DNA of 64,000 nt, taken from NCBI GenBank assembly GCA_964608025.1, contig CAZSLO010000023.1, forward strand, positions 124,001-188,000, given 5' to 3'. This document shows, piece after piece, positions 43,738 through 53,472 of this stretch (the stretch's first letter is position 1; every line of letters starts with the position of its first letter). The position numbers were made by a program, and so were the translations under genes. The DNA is from CAZSLO01 sp964608025. Its GTDB lineage: Bacteria; Chloroflexota; Dehalococcoidia; Lucifugimonadales; CAJWER01. The notes beneath the pieces are model-generated. The model was not told the origin of the DNA. It worked only from the letters and a program-made list of their open reading frames with translations, and did not search any database.

Positions 43738-44051
43738 TAGAGTTGGTTCACTTTCAGATAGTAAGTGCAGCATTGTTATCAATAGGTGTCTATGGAGTGC
43801 TGGCTAGGCGCAGTGCTGTATTGGTCTTAATGTCCATAGAGTTGATGCTGAATGCAGTAAACATAAATCTTATCGGGTACGCGGCCTTCGTCGATTTTAC
43901 GGAATCCCAGAGGGCCTTTGGGCAGGTGCTTGTCATATTTGTTATTACGATTGCTGCCGCAGAGCTTGCTCTTGCCGTGGCTATCATTCTCCGACTCTAC
44001 AGAAACAGGTCATCTGTTAATCTCGACCAGATTGATATGATGAAATGGTGA
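43734..44051 (+). CDS. nuoK: NADH-quinone oxidoreductase subunit K
   Basis: ND4L-like complex I subunit, 105 residues, three membrane helices. The two proton-path glutamates are in MSIELMLNAVNINL and AAAELALAVAIIL. GTG start overlapping nuoJ by 4 bases. Confidence 0.95.
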   Translation: MIELVHFQIVSAALLSIGVYGVLARRSAVLVLMSIELMLNAVNINLIGYAAFVDFTESQRAFGQVLVIFVITIAAAELALAVAIILRLYRNRSSVNLDQIDMMKW

Positions 44052-44077
44052 CATCAATAGTGAGGGTAGCTAGGTAG

Positions 44078-45958
44078 ATGCCGTTTGCGGATATCATTGG
44101 AGTAGAGTGGGCTTGGGTAATTCCAGCGTTAAGCGCCGTAGCCTTCACGTTAATAGTATTGGTAGGAAGGTGGCTTCCAGGTAAAGGTAGTTTCTTGGCT
44201 TTAGCCGCCATTTTTATGGGTTTTGTGATCTTCTGGTACATCCTGGCAGATCTTCTTAACAATGGGGATAGAACACTTAGTATCGATTGGTTGGTATTAG
44301 GTGACACGACAATAACTTGGGGTGTGGCCGTAGATCGCTTGTCTGTAACAATGGTCGGATTGATAACGTTTATTGCCCTGTTAGTCCAGATATATTCCAT
44401 TGAATATATGCGGGGCGATCCCCGATTTGGTTGGTACTTCGGATCACACGCCCTCTTTTGTGCTGCGATGCTTACCTTAGTACTCGCGGATAATCTAGTG
44501 TTTCTTTATCTAGCATGGGAACTTGTAGGATTGGGTTCGTATTTGCTAATAGGTTTTTGGTACGAGAAAAGATCGGCGGCGGAGGCTGCTAAAAAAGCAT
44601 TTCTTACAACTAGAATAGGTGATGTTGGTCTTCTCATTGGCATAATCATCCTATACAAAGCCACAGGTACCTTTAGTATCAGTGGTGTTATCCATGCAGT
44701 GGAGAATGGATTAGCCTCCGGTGTTATATCACAGACCACAGTCAATGTTGCTTCATTTCTGATATTTCTTGGGGCGATGGGAAAATCTGCTCAATTTCCG
44801 TTTCATGTTTGGTTACCTGATGCGATGGAAGGTCCGACGCCTGTCAGCGCACTAATTCATGCTGCAACGATGGTCGCAGCAGGTGTGTTTCTTGTCGCCA
44901 GATTGATGCCTCTCTTTGAGATGGCCCCGGACGTCTTACTCATCGTTGCAACCGTTGGTTTATTCACATTCATGTTTGCTGGGACGCTTGCGTTGGTCAT
45001 GACAGACCTAAAACGTGTCTTAGCCTACTCGACTATTAGTCACCTAGGCTTGATGATGCTTTCTCTAGGTGCGTTTGGTATGGCGGCAGCGATATTCCAT
45101 CTATTGGTTCATGGAATATCGAAAGCCCTACTTTTTCTTGCCGCTGGCAATATCACGCATGGAACTAATGAAACCGATATTAGGAGAATGGGTGGTCTTT
45201 GGCGAAAAATGCCCGTGACGGCGACGGTTTTCGTAATAGGAGCGGCTTCCCTATCCGGCTTAGTGCCGCTGAGTGGTTTCTTTAGTAAGGACGAAATCCT
45301 ATTGGCCGTTTTAGAAAATCGAAATCCTGTATTCATCGTGATTACCTTGGTGACAGTGGCTCTCAGTGCTCTTTATATGGCTCGGGTAACATGCCTAGTA
45401 TTTTTTAGCCCGAGACAAGTTGAATACGAGGGAGTCCACGAGCCTTCATGGATAATGAGATTCCCATTAATAATCTTGGCGTTTCTTGCCGTGATCATAG
45501 GGGGGATAGCGGTTAGTTGGGGAGATGGTTATCTCGGCTTCAACAACTTCCTTGGTGGCAAGGGCGAGTTCCACATTGAGCCTTGGCTGACCACTGTTTC
45601 TCTGGCATGTGTGGCGGGAGGGATTGCTGTTGCCTGGGCCATTTATGTTTACGAGAATACCCGCATGGCTAAGATGGTAAATTGGCCATCGTTCGCCCAT
45701 AAGTTGCTAGTTAATAAATATTACATCGATGAAGTATATCAATGGCTGATTGATAAATTGGTAATGCGACTGGCCTTTTTTATAGCCCTGTTTGACCGTA
45801 TTGTGGTAAACGACACGGGTGTTGATGGGACTGCCTTTTCTGTCCGGGCATCAGCAGATGTGATTCGATATATTCAAACAGGCCGAATGTTTACCTATGC
45901 CATGGCTATGGTTATAGGGATCGTGTGTCTCGTATCGATCTGGTGGCTGGCCCTGTGA
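44078..45958 (+). CDS. nuoL: NADH-quinone oxidoreductase subunit L
   Basis: Antiporter-like ND5 subunit, 626 residues and about 15-16 membrane helices plus the lateral amphipathic helix region at the C-terminus. Conserved features: WELVGLGSYLLIGFW with the key Glu, LPDAMEGPTPVSALIHAATMVAAG, and AYSTISHLGLMMLSLG. Its stop overlaps the nuoM start (TGATG). Confidence 0.96.
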   Translation: MPFADIIGVEWAWVIPALSAVAFTLIVLVGRWLPGKGSFLALAAIFMGFVIFWYILADLLNNGDRTLSIDWLVLGDTTITWGVAVDRLSVTMVGLITFIALLVQIYSIEYMRGDPRFGWYFGSHALFCAAMLTLVLADNLVFLYLAWELVGLGSYLLIGFWYEKRSAAEAAKKAFLTTRIGDVGLLIGIIILYKATGTFSISGVIHAVENGLASGVISQTTVNVASFLIFLGAMGKSAQFPFHVWLPDAMEGPTPVSALIHAATMVAAGVFLVARLMPLFEMAPDVLLIVATVGLFTFMFAGTLALVMTDLKRVLAYSTISHLGLMMLSLGAFGMAAAIFHLLVHGISKALLFLAAGNITHGTNETDIRRMGGLWRKMPVTATVFVIGAASLSGLVPLSGFFSKDEILLAVLENRNPVFIVITLVTVALSALYMARVTCLVFFSPRQVEYEGVHEPSWIMRFPLIILAFLAVIIGGIAVSWGDGYLGFNNFLGGKGEFHIEPWLTTVSLACVAGGIAVAWAIYVYENTRMAKMVNWPSFAHKLLVNKYYIDEVYQWLIDKLVMRLAFFIALFDRIVVNDTGVDGTAFSVRASADVIRYIQTGRMFTYAMAMVIGIVCLVSIWWLAL

Positions 45959-47499
45959 TGGAAACTGGATCTGGATTTCTGGACTCTAATTTACTGGTTG
46001 GGATTGTTGTGATCCCGTTGGCTGCTGCTGCCTCATTCTTAGTGGTGCCTGTACAGCAACGCCAGACTATCAGAGTTATTGCTATAGTCGCGGCAACTGT
46101 CACGATGGCCCTCTCTTTTTACGTCTTTGGTCTTTATAGTCATGAAGAAGGCGGTTTTCAATTCCAGCGTTCATGGAATTGGCTAGAGTTGCCTGGGACA
46201 TGGTTGCTTGGAGACCGTGGAATCACATTGTCTCTCGGGATTGATGGGATCTCGGCCTTGATGGTTTTGCTGACAGGAATAGTGATGTTCGCGGGCGTTA
46301 TTGTCTCTTGGAACATTGGGCCCCGCAACAAAGACTTCTTCATACTATATTTTCTCCTAATTGCAGGAGTATTTGGAGTATTCGTAAGCCTAGATCTATT
46401 TTTCTTCTTCTTCTTTTATGAATTAGCAGTGCTGCCCATGTATCTCCTAATTGGAATTTGGGGTAGCAGTTCGGATTTCCGGATCTTTGTGCGCACCAAA
46501 GAATATAGCGCAATGAAGCTCATGTTATACCTGGTTGCTGGCAGCGTATTGATTTGGATAGCTTTGGTCGCTATTTTTGCGAAAGCTGATTTGGGGACTT
46601 TCAACTACGTAGCAATAATGAACGGTACTTCCTTTTCGCCTGAGTTCCAGCGATTTGTTTTTCCATTACTTATGGTTGGGTTTGGGGTTCTGGCGGGTAT
46701 GTGGCCTTTTCATACTTGGTCGCCGGATGGACATGTTGCGGCTCCAACTGCAGTTAGCATGGTACACGCTGGGGTACTCATGAAGCTTGGTGCTTATGGC
46801 ATATTGAGGATTGGTATAGGCCTGTTTCCTAGTGGTGCAGAAGATTGGATCCCGGTACTGATTGGACTGGGCACAGTTAATGTGATCTACGGTGCTATTT
46901 CTGCCATGGGACAGCGTGATTTGAAGTACGTTGTCGGTTATTCCAGTGTTAGCCACATGGGATATGTGTTAATGGGGATTGCGACCCTTAACCATCTGGG
47001 TGTTACCGGTGCTGTGTTGCAGATGTTTTCCCATGGAATCATGACAGCCCTATTCTTCGCTGTCGTTGGTGCTATATATGATAGGACCCACACCCGTGAA
47101 GTGGCAGTGTTGGAAGGTATGGCGAAACGCATGGGTACCATCGCGGCCTTCTTTGTAATAGCAGGATTGACTTCGATCGGCCTCCCCGGACTAAGCGGCT
47201 TTGTTGCAGAGCTACTTGTATTTCTTGGGCTATTCCAAGTCTATCCGGTACTTGGTGTACTTGGGATTATAGGTGCTGCAATTACCGCGGTATATATTTT
47301 GCGTCTGATCGCGAAGGTATTTTTCGGTACGTTAGATGAACGGTGGGCTGCAAAAAGTGATTTTTCTAAGCCAGAAATTTTCTCCTCCTCGGTTCTTGTA
47401 GTATTCCTATTGTTGATGGGATTATTGCCGTTCCCATTCATAAGTACTATTGATGCTAGCGTTTTAACTTTGATCGGAGCTGTTACTGGATCAGGATGA
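45958..47499 (+). CDS. nuoM: NADH-quinone oxidoreductase subunit M
   Basis: ND4-like antiporter subunit, about 513 residues. Family motifs: FFFFFYELAVLPMYLLIGIWG (key Glu), WPFHTWSPDGHVAAPTAVSMVHAGVLMKLG and YSSVSHMGYVLMG. I place the start at ATG 45958, which overlaps the nuoL stop as TGATG; the frame is open upstream to GTG 45925. Overlaps nuoN by 4 bases. Confidence 0.96.
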   Translation: METGSGFLDSNLLVGIVVIPLAAAASFLVVPVQQRQTIRVIAIVAATVTMALSFYVFGLYSHEEGGFQFQRSWNWLELPGTWLLGDRGITLSLGIDGISALMVLLTGIVMFAGVIVSWNIGPRNKDFFILYFLLIAGVFGVFVSLDLFFFFFFYELAVLPMYLLIGIWGSSSDFRIFVRTKEYSAMKLMLYLVAGSVLIWIALVAIFAKADLGTFNYVAIMNGTSFSPEFQRFVFPLLMVGFGVLAGMWPFHTWSPDGHVAAPTAVSMVHAGVLMKLGAYGILRIGIGLFPSGAEDWIPVLIGLGTVNVIYGAISAMGQRDLKYVVGYSSVSHMGYVLMGIATLNHLGVTGAVLQMFSHGIMTALFFAVVGAIYDRTHTREVAVLEGMAKRMGTIAAFFVIAGLTSIGLPGLSGFVAELLVFLGLFQVYPVLGVLGIIGAAITAVYILRLIAKVFFGTLDERWAAKSDFSKPEIFSSSVLVVFLLLMGLLPFPFISTIDASVLTLIGAVTGSG

Positions 47500-48998
47500 A
47501 CGACCTTACTTTGTTACTTCCGGAGTTCCTTCTTGCAGCACTTGCGATCGCGGTGCTTTCTGCGGACTTGGGATTTCCGAACCGAATGAAATTAATGCTG
47601 CCGATTATGGCGGTAATTGGGCTCATTGCATTGTTTGGATTCTCACTGATATTCCTTTGGGGCACTACGGATTCGCTATATGGAGGATCGCTTGTTGTTG
47701 ATGGATATTCGGTATTTTTTAAGGCATTTGCCATATTACTGGGAATAGTTGTGGTGCTCTCGAGTATGGAGTACGTAAAACGCCACCTGGAACACCCAGG
47801 TGAATACTATGGGATATTGCTGTTTACTGTTTTGGCAATGATGCTCATGGCAGCTTCTGGGGAGCTACTTACAGCATACATTTCTCTAGAACTCCTTAGC
47901 TTCGGCTTATACGTCCTTGTATCGTTTGACCGCTACAACCCTAAATCTAACGAAGCTGGTGTCAAATACATACTCCTCGGTGCTTTCTCATCTGCATTAC
48001 TACTGTATGGCATCAGCCAGATATATGGCCAACTAGGCACAACTCGATTCAAGGAAATCAGCGAAGTAATCATGTCACTTCCCGACCAAAATCTTGGTTT
48101 ACAGGTCGGGCTTGTTTTCTTAATTGCTGGCCTTGGATTCAAGGTAGCGGCAGTACCTTTCCATATGTGGGCCCCCGATGTTTACGAGGGTGCTCCTGTG
48201 CCAGTCACAGCATACTTGTCTGTGGGATCAAAAGCCGCCGCGTTTGTCTTGGTGATTCGGATCTTTATCGAGGCATTGCTCCCGGCCATTGAGGACTGGC
48301 AGATCATAATGGCTGTAGGTGCCGCGCTTACGATGATGCTAGGTAACATAGTGGCCGTTGTGCAAACTAACATAAAACGCCTTCTTGCATATTCAAGCAT
48401 TGGGCATGTTGGATATTTGCTCCTAGGGGTGGCTGCCTTGGCATCAGTTGATGGTAATGGCGATATTTCAGTCGAACTGTCTCGTTTGGCTATCAGTGGG
48501 ATTTTGTTTCATATTGTTGCCTATGCCATTGCAAATATGGCAGCCTTCTTATGTATTGGAACCGTATACAATATTTCTGGCAAGGACGGAATCGAGGATT
48601 TCACAGGTCTTGCTAAGAGATCCCCAGGCATGGCAATGGTAATGACCGCCGCCCTTTTTTCCTTAGCTGGCCTGCCGATATTCGCTGGCTTCACGAGTAA
48701 GTTTTACTTGTTCAACGTTGCTGCTGTACAGGGCCTGCTCTGGCTAGCAGGGATTGCTATATTTACAAGCCTGATTTCTCTTTATTACTACTTAATGGTA
48801 ATTAGGCGTATGTATATTGAGTCGACAGAAGACGAATTGCCTATTCAGTTGTCGAGACTCACATCGAGTCTCCTTGCTGTACTATTTTTGGGTATAGTGC
48901 TTCTTGGAATTTACCCGGCACCGTTAATGGACGTTATCTACTATGCTAGCGATGCGGTATTGTCTTCTGAAAGCGTTGTCGGATTGATATCTAATTAA
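47496..48998 (+). CDS. nuoN: NADH-quinone oxidoreductase subunit N
   Basis: ND2-like antiporter subunit, 500 residues, about 14 membrane helices. Motifs: YISLELLSFGLYVLVSFDR (key Glu), VPFHMWAPDVYEGAPVPVTAYLSVGSKAA and AYSSIGHVGYLLLG. Last gene of the nuoJKLMN block, in which consecutive genes overlap or nearly touch, as expected for one operon. Confidence 0.96.
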   Translation: MNDLTLLLPEFLLAALAIAVLSADLGFPNRMKLMLPIMAVIGLIALFGFSLIFLWGTTDSLYGGSLVVDGYSVFFKAFAILLGIVVVLSSMEYVKRHLEHPGEYYGILLFTVLAMMLMAASGELLTAYISLELLSFGLYVLVSFDRYNPKSNEAGVKYILLGAFSSALLLYGISQIYGQLGTTRFKEISEVIMSLPDQNLGLQVGLVFLIAGLGFKVAAVPFHMWAPDVYEGAPVPVTAYLSVGSKAAAFVLVIRIFIEALLPAIEDWQIIMAVGAALTMMLGNIVAVVQTNIKRLLAYSSIGHVGYLLLGVAALASVDGNGDISVELSRLAISGILFHIVAYAIANMAAFLCIGTVYNISGKDGIEDFTGLAKRSPGMAMVMTAALFSLAGLPIFAGFTSKFYLFNVAAVQGLLWLAGIAIFTSLISLYYYLMVIRRMYIESTEDELPIQLSRLTSSLLAVLFLGIVLLGIYPAPLMDVIYYASDAVLSSESVVGLISN

Positions 48999-49106
48999 CA
49001 AGATCATTGATAAAAATGAAGTTTGCGGCGTGAATGTATAGAAGCTAAGGGATTAGATATGATCCTTTAATAATTAAGTGATTCTAATCTCGACAATGGT
49101 TTTCGC

Positions 49107-49127
49107 CCACCGATTACATATCGGTGG
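49107..49127. repeat. perfect inverted repeat between nuoN and the PIG-L gene
   Basis: CCACCGAT-TACAT-ATCGGTGG: 8-bp arms, 5-base loop, about 110 bases after nuoN. No T run follows on either strand, so it is either a weak terminator or a binding site for a dimeric regulator of the downstream deacetylase-aldolase genes. Confidence 0.45.
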
Positions 49128-49219
49128 ACTTAATGCTCTATTGATGGACACTTGAGTCAGTCCTAGATACCATTGATCTGAATTACAGGAAAATATTCAC
49201 AGGCAGGTATGTAAACAGA

Positions 49220-49987
49220 ATGGTTGATGAAACACGCGATGAGATGACATTAGAACGAGCCATGGTTGTGGTAGCCCATGCTGATGATGCCGAGTTTGGT
49301 TGCTCGGGAACTGTTGCGAAATGGTGCGCTGAAGGTGTAGAGGTTGTCTACGTGCTTTGTACAGATGGTAGCAAGGGTTCCGAAGACCGTGATATTACGT
49401 CTGAAGAATTGGCTAATACTCGGAAAATTGAACAGATTGCAGCTGGGGAAGTGCTGGGTCTCAAGGATATTGCATTCTTGGGATACCCGGACGCATATCT
49501 TCAGCCTACACTTGAGCTTAGGCGTGATATTGCTCGCGAGATACGGCGACATCGCCCTGATGTTGTGATCTGTATGTATCCTGCACGAAATCTTGATGGA
49601 GGCTGGGGTGTAGGCCATCCTGACCATATTGCATCTGGCGAGGCTACGCTGGCAGCTATATTCCCGACGGCGCGTGACCACCTAACCTTTCCTGAACTTC
49701 TTAAAGAGGGACTGGAGCCTCACAAGGTGTCCGAAGCTTGGATCATGGGTCACCCAGAGCCTGATCATTGGATTGACGTAACAGAGCATTTGGAAACATC
49801 AATCAATGCCCTTGCTGAGCATACTTCTCAGATTGGTGGTAGAGATGAGGACATGATTAGTAAGTCCATGAAACAAGGGCGTAGGGATCGAGCTAAAGGT
49901 AAAGGAATGCTGTATGCAGAATCGTTTCGACGCATCTCATTCCAGCGCGGGCGGCCGGCTATACCTCCCTCTGCAACCAAGCCATAA
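49220..49987 (+). CDS. PIG-L / LmbE-family deacetylase
   Basis: Zinc-dependent N-deacetylase fold, 255 residues. The family opening AHADDAEFGCSGTVAKW (usual AHPDDEE) near residue 19 and the HPDH motif near 138 supply the metal ligands. Members remove acetyl from GlcNAc-containing sugars, mycothiol or bacillithiol precursors, or small amides; the substrate here is unknown. The aldolase gene follows after 59 bases, suggesting a short catabolic operon. Confidence 0.88.
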   Translation: MVDETRDEMTLERAMVVVAHADDAEFGCSGTVAKWCAEGVEVVYVLCTDGSKGSEDRDITSEELANTRKIEQIAAGEVLGLKDIAFLGYPDAYLQPTLELRRDIAREIRRHRPDVVICMYPARNLDGGWGVGHPDHIASGEATLAAIFPTARDHLTFPELLKEGLEPHKVSEAWIMGHPEPDHWIDVTEHLETSINALAEHTSQIGGRDEDMISKSMKQGRRDRAKGKGMLYAESFRRISFQRGRPAIPPSATKP

Positions 49988-50046
49988 CTCGGTCAGGCCA
50001 TAAGATTCCTAGTGTCACTGGGTATCCAAAGTGGGAGTAGTGGAGG

Positions 50047-50829
50047 ATGATTTTGAGCAACACCGTTAGGCAAAAACTGAAATCGGGGGATGCAGTTGTA
50101 GGTACCCTCGCAGGTTTGGATCTCCCTGCCGCAAATCGCATCTTGGCCGAGTCTGGGTTCGACTTTATACTCATTGATACCCAGCATAGCTTCATAGACC
50201 CTACTATGCTGAGCCGTATGGTTCTTCAGATGGGCCATAAAGACATAATTGTACGCGTTATTTCCAACGAACCATGGCTTATAGGTCAGGCCCTCGATAT
50301 TGGGGCCGATGGAGTCGTCGTTCCAATGACCGAAACTGCTGAAGATGTCGAACGGGCGATTCATGCGGCGAAATATCCACCGAGAGGGATGAGGAGTTGG
50401 GGTAGCTCGGCACGTGCTGACAAATACGACGGAGTAGGCAGATATGCGGAGATTGCAAACGATGAAACACTGGTTTGGCCTCAGATAGAATCGGTTACTG
50501 CTGTAGAGAACATTGACGAAATTTTAGCTATTGATGGCGTGGATGGAATTATGATAGGACCTGCCGATCTTGGATTGACCATGGGGATTTTGCCCCATCA
50601 ATGGAATGACGAACATGAAGCTATGATTCAACACATACTCGATAAATGTAATGAACATGGAATACCGTGGGGCATGTTCACCTCAACATATGAAATAGCA
50701 ACAAAATGGTTGGAGCGTGGCGGGAAGATAGCCACTGTTGGGAATGAATTGGGTTTCCTGCAATCCGGCCTTACCGAAATAGACGCTAATATTCGATCCC
50801 TATTGGCGAGAATCAATACCACAACATGA
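50047..50829 (+). CDS. HpcH/HpaI-family aldolase
   Basis: Class II pyruvate-dependent aldolase or citrate-lyase-like enzyme, 260 residues in a TIM barrel. Features: FDFILIDTQHSFID (metal and substrate region; often DxEHG/DxEHA), IVRVISNEPWLIGQALDIGADGVVVPM, YPPRGMRSWGSSARA and GIMIGPADLGLTMG. Likely cleaves a 2-keto-3-deoxy acid, which would fit a sugar-acid pathway with the enolase-superfamily protein elsewhere in the window. GGAGG touches ATG 50047 directly, so TTG 50053 (6-base spacing) is a credible alternative start; GGGAG 9 bases before the ATG could also serve. Confidence 0.88.
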   Translation: MILSNTVRQKLKSGDAVVGTLAGLDLPAANRILAESGFDFILIDTQHSFIDPTMLSRMVLQMGHKDIIVRVISNEPWLIGQALDIGADGVVVPMTETAEDVERAIHAAKYPPRGMRSWGSSARADKYDGVGRYAEIANDETLVWPQIESVTAVENIDEILAIDGVDGIMIGPADLGLTMGILPHQWNDEHEAMIQHILDKCNEHGIPWGMFTSTYEIATKWLERGGKIATVGNELGFLQSGLTEIDANIRSLLARINTTT

Positions 50830-50985
50830 TTTTATAGCGATTTGCCCATTTCGTATGCTCAATAGATTGATTTATTCCCTGCTACCTTAATCGCAATAGC
50901 TTTAATTACACCCTTACCACTACGGTCTCAATTGGCGCATCAAATTGCTTGCAAATTATAAAAAAAAGAATTATTTGTGAACAAT

Positions 50986-52008
50986 TCATTTGCGGAGCTC
51001 TAACATCAGCTTGATTGCTTTTGTCCGCGTTTCACTGTTGGTAAACTGTCCGTATCTAACAGCATATCCCAACTCTGATATAGCATCGGAGATATGGCCT
51101 TGTTCAGCCAATATTACTCCGCGAAGGTAGTAAGCATCCGATAGGGATCGTTCCAACTCTAGGGCCTTGTTAAGTTCAATAAGTGCATCGCTCTGATTGC
51201 CTTCTGCGATATATTCTTGTGCTTTGAATAAGCGTGTGTAGCCATTGTCAGGTAGGCGGGTGATACCAGCCAGGGATCCGATAAACAGGAATGCAATCAA
51301 AAACAGGATCACGAGGGACCGTATTACGGTTATTGTAGGGTATTTAACTTTGAAGGGATTTTCGGTGATTTTTACATGAGGATCGGACCTGGTAGATAGC
51401 ACTATACCTAACACACTGCCGCCTAGTAGCCCTCCCAGATGGGCCCAGTTATCGATTTGTGGTGTTATAAGGCCGTATCCTAGGCTAATCCCAGCCATCA
51501 ACACCACTATGGCGAGATTGAACCATGCCTTTGCGCCAGGTGTATTGCGTTGCACCAGAAAATAGGCTCCTAATGCCCCGAGTATTCCAAATATAGCCCC
51601 ACTGGCACCGACTCCTATCGCGATCGAATGCATGAGGAAACTGAGCATGCTTCCATAGAGGCCTGAGAGCATATAAATGAATGCAAAACCCATATGGCCG
51701 AAAGTCTTTTCAGCTAATTTGCCAAACATGAACAATGCGAGTCCATTGAGTAGTAAATGAGACGCACTAGCGTGCAAGAAAACAGCCGTGGCGAGACGCC
51801 AGTATTCACCTTCCGCAACGCGAGGTGTGAACATAGCCCCCAAGTCTAAGAGAACGTGAATATCGGAGCCAGATCCGAGAATCCTGGTAACTCCGTATAA
51901 CACCAAATTGATTAAAAGAATTATGGCCGTGACTAATGGGAAGTTCTGCCAATTGACAGACCGAAGTCGTCCTGGGCCGATTTGATATTTATCGGATAGT
52001 TCAGGCAT
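50986..52008 (-). CDS. rhomboid intramembrane protease with C-terminal TPR region
   Basis: 340 residues. The rhomboid core (about 22-220) has six or seven helices, with the catalytic Ser in GVGASGAIFGILGALGAY (about 131), an HASASHLLLNGLALFMFG segment and the catalytic His in DNWAHLGGLLGG (about 186). After a further membrane helix (about 230-250) the C-terminal 80 residues form tetratricopeptide-like repeats (RLFKAQEYIAEGNQSDALIELNKALEL, AYYLRGVILAEQGHISDAI), probably for substrate or partner binding. It is transcribed away from the oxidoreductase gene. Confidence 0.9.
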   Translation of the reverse strand: MPELSDKYQIGPGRLRSVNWQNFPLVTAIILLINLVLYGVTRILGSGSDIHVLLDLGAMFTPRVAEGEYWRLATAVFLHASASHLLLNGLALFMFGKLAEKTFGHMGFAFIYMLSGLYGSMLSFLMHSIAIGVGASGAIFGILGALGAYFLVQRNTPGAKAWFNLAIVVLMAGISLGYGLITPQIDNWAHLGGLLGGSVLGIVLSTRSDPHVKITENPFKVKYPTITVIRSLVILFLIAFLFIGSLAGITRLPDNGYTRLFKAQEYIAEGNQSDALIELNKALELERSLSDAYYLRGVILAEQGHISDAISELGYAVRYGQFTNSETRTKAIKLMLELRK

Positions 52009-52158
52009 GTGAAATATATTGACTAAGACAATTTAGGAATCAAATTTGAACATCATTTATGTATCCAAGATACATTGACATCGACTAGTCCTCAAGGAAA
52101 CTATCTATTTTGCGACGTGGCAGTCTAACACAGCCGGATTTACAAATAAGTCAGTTCG

Positions 52159-52188
52159 TTGACAGTTGAAGTTGGCCAAGAATAGACT
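52159..52188 (+). promoter_or_regulatory. promoter of the Gfo/Idh/MocA gene
   Basis: TTGACA (52159-52164), 18-base spacer, TAGACT (52183-52188), start near 52195 and about 28 bases before the ATG. Confidence 0.55.
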
Positions 52189-52221
52189 GCCCTTAGCCAT
52201 AAATTAGATATAGGGAAATAA

Positions 52222-53316
52222 ATGGATATGAAGACATATAGAGCGGCAGTAATTGGATGCGGACGTATGGGAGGATTTATCGACAATGAAGTCATTGGGA
52301 CGCCAGGTTTCATTTCTCCTTACTCGCATGGTGGCGGGTTCTATTGTTCTGATAGGACAGAGTTGGTTGCCTGTTCCGATTTTCGCGAAGATTTGATGGA
52401 AGAATTTGGGAAGCGGTATGAAGTACAGTCTGGAAGCCAATATGTTGATTATAAGGAAATGCTAGAAACTGAAAATCTGGACATTGTGAGTGTAGCCACT
52501 CACGTTGAACACCATGCTGAGATAGTGATTGCGCTGGCCGAAGCAGGTGTGAAAGCGATCTATTGTGAGAAAGGATTGGCTTCTTCCTTAGATGAAGCAA
52601 ATGCGATGGCCGAGGCTTGTAATCGAAACAAAACAATTTTAAATATGGGAACCCAAAGGCGGTACGATCCGGGATTTTGGAAGATGAAAGAGATCATCGA
52701 TAGTGGAGAAATAGGTCGAGTACAGAATTTGATCATGACATATTCCTCTGGACTCTTTGATCATGGCTGCCATGTTGTGGATTTGTTGATGTACCTTATT
52801 GATGATCCGCATGCTGTGTGGGTTCAAGGGCATGCTCCGCAATCCGAGTCTATACGTGATGGGACTGTTTACAGCGATGATCCGGGTGGTGACGGTGTTG
52901 TATTATTCGATAATGATGTCATGGTTTATTTGATTCATTCAAATCGGTACGAGTATCAGGTAAATTGTGAGAAAGGTACATTGGGCACCTACAATGACAC
53001 CAAAGGATTCTTTATGCGTAAGGGTGAGCCGCGAGAATTCGATGAGATCGCATTTCCCGAGTATGCCCCAATGAGTTCAACGGTGAACTTGATTAATGAT
53101 CTAGCACGGGCACTTGATTCGGGTGAACCTCCACTTGGTGGAATAGAATCGGCTCGCCATGGGGTAGAGGTCATGGCAGCAATTTTGGAATCACATCTTC
53201 AAGGTGGGAAGCGCATTATTATGCCGTTAGAAAAGAGCTCTCTTAGGATGAACAGGACCAATAGAGATGCCTGGCAAAAAGGTCCTCGCTGGAGAGAGCC
53301 GAAGCTTAGTATTTAA
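52222..53316 (+). CDS. Gfo/Idh/MocA-family oxidoreductase
   Basis: NAD(P)-dependent sugar or inositol dehydrogenase family, 364 residues. N-terminal Rossmann fold YRAAVIGCGRMGGF, VSVATHVEHHAEIVIALAEAGVKAIYCEKGLASS (the usual EKP is EKG), then the beta-sheet substrate domain with DHGCHVVDLLMYL (the His-containing catalytic helix). ATG 52222 and 52228 are both possible. Substrate unknown. It lies with other catabolic enzymes. Confidence 0.88.
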   Translation: MDMKTYRAAVIGCGRMGGFIDNEVIGTPGFISPYSHGGGFYCSDRTELVACSDFREDLMEEFGKRYEVQSGSQYVDYKEMLETENLDIVSVATHVEHHAEIVIALAEAGVKAIYCEKGLASSLDEANAMAEACNRNKTILNMGTQRRYDPGFWKMKEIIDSGEIGRVQNLIMTYSSGLFDHGCHVVDLLMYLIDDPHAVWVQGHAPQSESIRDGTVYSDDPGGDGVVLFDNDVMVYLIHSNRYEYQVNCEKGTLGTYNDTKGFFMRKGEPREFDEIAFPEYAPMSSTVNLINDLARALDSGEPPLGGIESARHGVEVMAAILESHLQGGKRIIMPLEKSSLRMNRTNRDAWQKGPRWREPKLSI

Positions 53317-53472
53317 TAGCCAATATTTTCGGGGGCTGGTGCCCCTCACAAAATGGGTCATGGGGTAAAAACTTGGAAAGAAAGGGGCTAGAATTGTTAG
53401 CTTGTCGTTCTTATATAGGATAAGTAATTCATAGTACAACTAGGTCGTAGGGAAAATTGGAGGATGTATTTA

